64,000 bases of DNA, from assembly GCA_035634055.1 (NCBI GenBank), contig DASQDR010000145.1, forward strand, positions 4,836 through 68,835, in the 5' to 3' direction. Positions 60,489-64,000 of the stretch are shown in pieces. The notes below the pieces were generated by a model. That model ran no database searches, was not told the origin of the DNA, and saw nothing but the letters and a program-made list of their open reading frames with translations. Made by a program: the position numbers and the translations under genes. The DNA is from JAICTV01 sp035634055 (GTDB lineage: Bacteria > Planctomycetota > Phycisphaerae > Tepidisphaerales > Tepidisphaeraceae). Each line of letters starts with the position of its first letter. Within the stretch, counting starts at the first letter, position 1.

Positions 60489-62204
60489 ATGACCGACACC
60501 GTCCAACAGCTCGTCGCGGAGGTCGCGGAGGTCACCGGAGCGGAGCTGCCGGCCGTGCTGGACGCCAATTCGCCCGCGCTGGAGGTGGCCGAGATCCCCA
60601 ACGCCAACGGCGAGAGCTTCTACCTGATCGGCCTGATCGGCGGGAAGGATGTCGGCAAGAGCGCGCTGGTCAACGCGCTGGTCGGCGACCGCATCAGCGC
60701 ATCGAGCGCGTACGGCCCCGGCACCGAGAGCGCGATCGCCTACGTTCACCAGGGGCAGGTCAACCCGGTGCGGGCGCTGCTGGAGCGCGAGGCGCCCGGG
60801 CGGCACCAGATCGTCGTGCACAACGTGCTGCGCCTGCACCGCCAGGTGCTGCTCGACCTGCCGGACATCGACAGCGTCTACGGCGATCACGTCGAGCTCA
60901 CGCGGCGCATGCTGCGGCACATGCTCTTTCCCGTCTGGGTGCAGAGCATCGAGAAGTACGCCGACCAGCAACCCCAGCGCCTGCTGGCCGCGGTGGCCGA
61001 GGGCAACGACCCGGCGAACTTCCTGTTCTGCCTGAACAAGTGCGACCAGCTCTGGGGCGAAGGCGCCGTCGCCGAACTGCGCGACGACTACGCCCAGCGG
61101 CTGGCGCGCACGCTGGGGCGGCCGGCGCCGCCCAAGGTCTACCTGCTGAGCGCAACCCGCCCGGACCTGTTCGACTTCGCGGCGCTGAAGGAGAAGCTGT
61201 CGCAGCAGAAGACCGCCGGCGCGGTGAAGCAGTCGATCGAGCTGGCCGGCAAGCAGCGCGACCGCTCGATGCTGGCCTGGCTGGAATCGCAGCGCCTGCC
61301 CGAGCGCGTGCAGCGCGTGCGGCGGTTAGAGGCCGAGGCGCAGGAGCTGACGACGGCGCGCCTCGCCGCCCCGCTGTTCGAGCGCGCCGTCCCCGGCATC
61401 GTGGACGACCCGGCCCACCGCGCGGCGATCGTGGACGAGGTGATGACCGCCCGCGTCGCGCGCTGGCCGATCGTCAACGTGATCCACACGCTGCTGTCGC
61501 CGCTGACGGCGCTGTGGCGGACGAACGTCGGCGCCGCGCCGTCGCCCGAGGCGCTGGTCCTGGCGCGCACGGAGGCGGACGGGCGGACGCTGTCGGCGGC
61601 GATCCAGGCGACGTTCTCGCTGCTCCAGCAAACGCACCCGATGGCGGGAAATTTGTACCGCCAGCAGAAGCTGTGGGAAGCGATGCCCGCCGACGCCGCC
61701 GCGTCGGACCTTCGGCGGCACCTGGTCGCCGCCCTCGACGGCCAGCGCGCCGAGGCCGTCCGCCTGATCGCCCGCCGGGGCGTGATCGCGCCGATCTTCC
61801 GCTGGCTGCTGACGGTGGGCGCGCTGCTGTGGTTCCCGCTCGTCCAGCCGGTGCTGGAAGTGGTCCTCCGCGACACGTACGTGCAGACGACGCGGCAGGC
61901 GCTGCTGCTGGCGGTGCAACTGCTGGGCGCGACCTACCTGCTGAAGAGCGCGGGGTTCCTGGCGATCTGGTTCCTGTTCCTGTGGCTGATCCTGCGGTGG
62001 GACACGCAGCGCCGCGTCACCCGCCTGCTCGCCCGCTGGCGCGCGACCGACGGCGAGGACAACGCGCTGAACCTCCCGGCCGCCGTGATGGCGTGGGTGG
62101 ACGAGCTGCTGGACCCGATCCACGTCGCCGGCCAGCGCGAGGAAGCGCTGGCGCAACGGACGGAGCAGATCCGACAAGAACTCGCGCCGCCGACGGCGGC
62201 GTAG
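60489..62204 (+). CDS. Large dynamin-like / YfjP-type GTPase, second of a pair
   Basis: A 571-residue GTPase with the P-loop LIGGKDVGKSALVNALVG (residues 49-66), G3 LLDLPDIDSVYG (121-132) and G4 FCLNKCDQLW (180-189). A helical middle domain follows and two to three membrane segments (about 425-490; VGALLWFPLVQPVLEVVL, ALLLAVQLLGATYLLKSAGF, LAIWFLFLWLILRW). The first gene in the pair has a weaker membrane region. The two differ in sequence but share the fold and order, so they may act together. The ATG at 60489 follows a repeat block. Confidence 0.8.
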   Translation: MTDTVQQLVAEVAEVTGAELPAVLDANSPALEVAEIPNANGESFYLIGLIGGKDVGKSALVNALVGDRISASSAYGPGTESAIAYVHQGQVNPVRALLEREAPGRHQIVVHNVLRLHRQVLLDLPDIDSVYGDHVELTRRMLRHMLFPVWVQSIEKYADQQPQRLLAAVAEGNDPANFLFCLNKCDQLWGEGAVAELRDDYAQRLARTLGRPAPPKVYLLSATRPDLFDFAALKEKLSQQKTAGAVKQSIELAGKQRDRSMLAWLESQRLPERVQRVRRLEAEAQELTTARLAAPLFERAVPGIVDDPAHRAAIVDEVMTARVARWPIVNVIHTLLSPLTALWRTNVGAAPSPEALVLARTEADGRTLSAAIQATFSLLQQTHPMAGNLYRQQKLWEAMPADAAASDLRRHLVAALDGQRAEAVRLIARRGVIAPIFRWLLTVGALLWFPLVQPVLEVVLRDTYVQTTRQALLLAVQLLGATYLLKSAGFLAIWFLFLWLILRWDTQRRVTRLLARWRATDGEDNALNLPAAVMAWVDELLDPIHVAGQREEALAQRTEQIRQELAPPTAA

Positions 62205-62240
62205 GCGTCGTCGGGGGCGGCGTAGGCGTCGTCGGGGGCG
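62204..62240. repeat. Two copies of a 21-base repeat at the end of the second GTPase
   Basis: GGCGTAGGCGTCGTCGGGGGC occurs twice head to tail, starting at the stop codon of the GTPase gene. Confidence 0.85.
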
Positions 62241-62252
62241 AGGAAGCAAAAG

Positions 62253-64000
62253 TTACCCCCCGCCCAGCACGCGGCCCTCGTACTGCCGGAGCGACGGGTT
62301 GATCTCCACCGCCCGCTCGAACTGCTCCTTTGCCTCCGGGTATCGCCCCCTGGCCGCCAGCAGCGCCGCCAGGTTCACGCGCGCCTCGGTGAACGACGGG
62401 TCGATCTCCACCGCCCGCTGGTACTCGGCCATTGCATCGTCGTGCCGGCCGGCGGCTTTGAGGGCGGTGCCCAGCTCGTTGCGTGCCCGCGCGTAGTCCG
62501 GCTTCAGCTCGGCGGCGGTGCGGAAATCAACGGCGGCCGCCGGGAAATTGCGCTGTGCCATCCGCGCCCGGCCGCGGGCGACGAACACCTGCGGAAGTTC
62601 GCTTCCGCCGATGGCGATGGCCCGGTTGTACGCGTCGATGGCGGCGTCGCCCTGCCCCGCCTCCAGCAGGCTGCTGCCGTAGTTCCAGTGCGTTTCAGCC
62701 AGGTGCGGCGCCAGGCGCACCTGCTCGGCGAAGTGGTGGCGGGCCTCGTCGGGCTTGCCATTGGCCATGAGCGCGCGGGCAAGGTTGAGGTGGACCATCC
62801 ACGAGTTCGGGTTCTTCGACGCGGTATCGCGCCACAGCGGCTCCGACTCGCGGAACACGCCCGAGCGCAGCATCGACAGCACCACCAGCGGCGCGAGCAC
62901 CACCGCGTACCGCGCGGCCGACGCGAAGCGCCCGAGCCATCGCTCGATCCCAATGGCGATCAGCACCAGCAGGCCGACGCTCGCGTGGTACTGGAAGTGG
63001 TCGGCCACGAACGAATAGCGCATCGGGTAGATGTTGAAGAACCCCAGCGCCGGCACGAGCGTGCCGATGAACACCAGCGCCGCGACCACCGGCCCGCGCC
63101 CCCAGCGCCGCCGCATCAGCCAGAGCACCGCCAGCGCCACGAGCACCGCGACCGGAAACGCCCACTGCCACGCGGCGCGGGGATCGATCGTCCACTTGGG
63201 GTAGATGAAGCTCAGGCGCACCGGCAGGACCAGCAACCCGGCGTAGAACCAAACCGCGCGCCCGGCGATGAGGATGCGATCGAGCGGCGAGAGATCCCAC
63301 TCGGGCCCCACGGCGCGTACCCAGTCGCGCTCCCACACGGCGGTGAACGCGCCCAGCGCGATCCCGAGCGCAAACATGGGCAGCAGCGGGAGGACGTCGC
63401 GCGCGCTCAGCCTGCCGCGCTTCCACCAGATCACCAGCAGCAGCGCTGCCGGCAGCGACGCGGTGACGGTCTTGCTGAGCAGCGCGCCGGCGAACAGCAA
63501 CAGCGCGAGGGCGTAGAGCCTTCGGCCGCCCGCGATGCCGGCGACCACGGCCGCGGGCCCCGGCGCGGGCCGGGGCGGCCGATCGGCTCCGTGGTCGCGC
63601 CCCAGCGCCCACCTCAGGTACGCGAGCGCTCCGGCGGCGTAGAAGGCCATCGACAGCACGTTCTTCCGCTCGCTGATCCACGCGACCGATTCCACGTGCA
63701 CCGGGTGGACGGCGAACAGGCAAGCCGCCAGCAGCGCCGCCGGGACCTGCAGCAGCACCAGCACGCGCCAAAGCAGCACCGCCGCCGTCGCGTGCAGCAG
63801 CACGTTCACCACGTGGTAGCCGGGCGCGGCCTGGCCCCAGAGTTGGTGCTCTATCCAGAAGCTGGTGTGGACCAGCGGGTAATACTGCGGGCTGGTGCGC
63901 GGCGCCAGCCAGATGTTCGCCAGGCCGCTCGCGGATCGCAGGTTGGCGTTGTCGGTGACGTGGTCGTCGTCGTCCCAGATGAAGCCACCGGTCATCGCCG
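62253..64000 (-). CDS. TMTC-like membrane protein with C-terminal TPR repeats, N-terminus outside window
   Basis: At least 580 residues. The visible part starts GGFIWDDDDHVTDNANLRSA, which in TMTC-type proteins is preceded by the first membrane helix, so the gene continues past the window end. The membrane half has FAVHPVHVESVAWISERKNV and LALLLFAGALLSKTVTASLP, typical of O-mannosyltransferase-like GT-C proteins. From about residue 400 on, TPR repeats follow (LARALMANGKPDEARHHFAE, LGTALKAAGRHDDAMAEYQR, LAALLAARGRYPEAKEQFER). It may glycosylate exported proteins; partner and sugar are unknown. Confidence 0.82.
   Translation of the reverse strand, partial: AMTGGFIWDDDDHVTDNANLRSASGLANIWLAPRTSPQYYPLVHTSFWIEHQLWGQAAPGYHVVNVLLHATAAVLLWRVLVLLQVPAALLAACLFAVHPVHVESVAWISERKNVLSMAFYAAGALAYLRWALGRDHGADRPPRPAPGPAAVVAGIAGGRRLYALALLLFAGALLSKTVTASLPAALLLVIWWKRGRLSARDVLPLLPMFALGIALGAFTAVWERDWVRAVGPEWDLSPLDRILIAGRAVWFYAGLLVLPVRLSFIYPKWTIDPRAAWQWAFPVAVLVALAVLWLMRRRWGRGPVVAALVFIGTLVPALGFFNIYPMRYSFVADHFQYHASVGLLVLIAIGIERWLGRFASAARYAVVLAPLVVLSMLRSGVFRESEPLWRDTASKNPNSWMVHLNLARALMANGKPDEARHHFAEQVRLAPHLAETHWNYGSSLLEAGQGDAAIDAYNRAIAIGGSELPQVFVARGRARMAQRNFPAAAVDFRTAAELKPDYARARNELGTALKAAGRHDDAMAEYQRAVEIDPSFTEARVNLAALLAARGRYPEAKEQFERAVEINPSLRQYEGRVLGGG

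Overview
The window is a stretch of a high-GC bacterial chromosome, almost certainly from the Planctomycetota and probably a Phycisphaerae-like lineage. The evidence is a set of secreted or surface proteins that carry the planctomycete N-terminal motif LExRxLLA (positions 14448, 32369, 37197, 38680 and, weaker, 41321), two sigma-54-like promoters, genes for a KDO-containing outer membrane and lipid II flipping, and very high GC with strong third-position bias. There are no transposases, prophage genes, rRNA genes or CRISPR arrays. One tRNA gene (Leu, GAG) is present.

Layout. 1-5166 (minus): precorrin-2 dehydrogenase, HemX/CcsA-like protein, hemA and a truncated GT-C type membrane glycosyltransferase; a tetrapyrrole cluster. 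5283-13353 (plus): mtnP, a 1639-residue PQQ/TPR beta-propeller protein, a NifU-C iron-sulfur scaffold, tadA and a kinase-fold protein. 13457-16695: an anchored unknown protein, a subtilase with LESRVLLA and a PhyH dioxygenase. 16735-17471: two decayed small genes. 17652: tRNA-Leu with its own promoter and terminator. 17817-20800 (minus): murein-peptide recycling (L-Ala-D/L-Glu epimerase, NlpC/P60 peptidase) plus a DUF72 protein. 21014-24746 (plus): lpdA and two stress/envelope proteins behind a sigma-54-like promoter. 24985-25468: a fused gene remnant. 25708-28127: threonine aldolase and two small membrane proteins. 28218-32369: a 1383-residue beta-helix/CBM/Fn3/NPCBM surface protein. 32527-35297: thiE (with an N-terminal ThiD2-like domain) and murJ. 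35460-36676: a solitary DNA methyltransferase and a small membrane protein. 37197-42712: two paralogous RTX proteins, a secreted cyclophilin and a beta-helix protein. 42869-47534 (minus): acetyltransferase, metallophosphoesterase, two tandem lipid kinases and a Tat-exported aldo/keto reductase. 47704-51518: methyltransferase, a P-type-ATPase-like membrane domain next to an HMA copper-chaperone domain, a sigma-70 family factor and nadD. 51680-57322: waaA, methyltransferase, ilvN, rpsR, a DUF2383-like stress protein and HU. 57323-64000: a UbiA family protein, two tandem large GTPases and a TMTC-like TPR membrane protein cut by the window end.

The most striking feature outside the genes is the density and variety of imperfect palindromes between genes. 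At least eight sequence types are present and several occur twice. Two such elements appear to lie inside genes in frame (mtnP and the glycosyltransferase). A 13-unit heptamer array lies at 57176-57266. Several promoters place their -10 hexamer only 7-12 bases before the start codon, which suggests leaderless or nearly leaderless transcripts.
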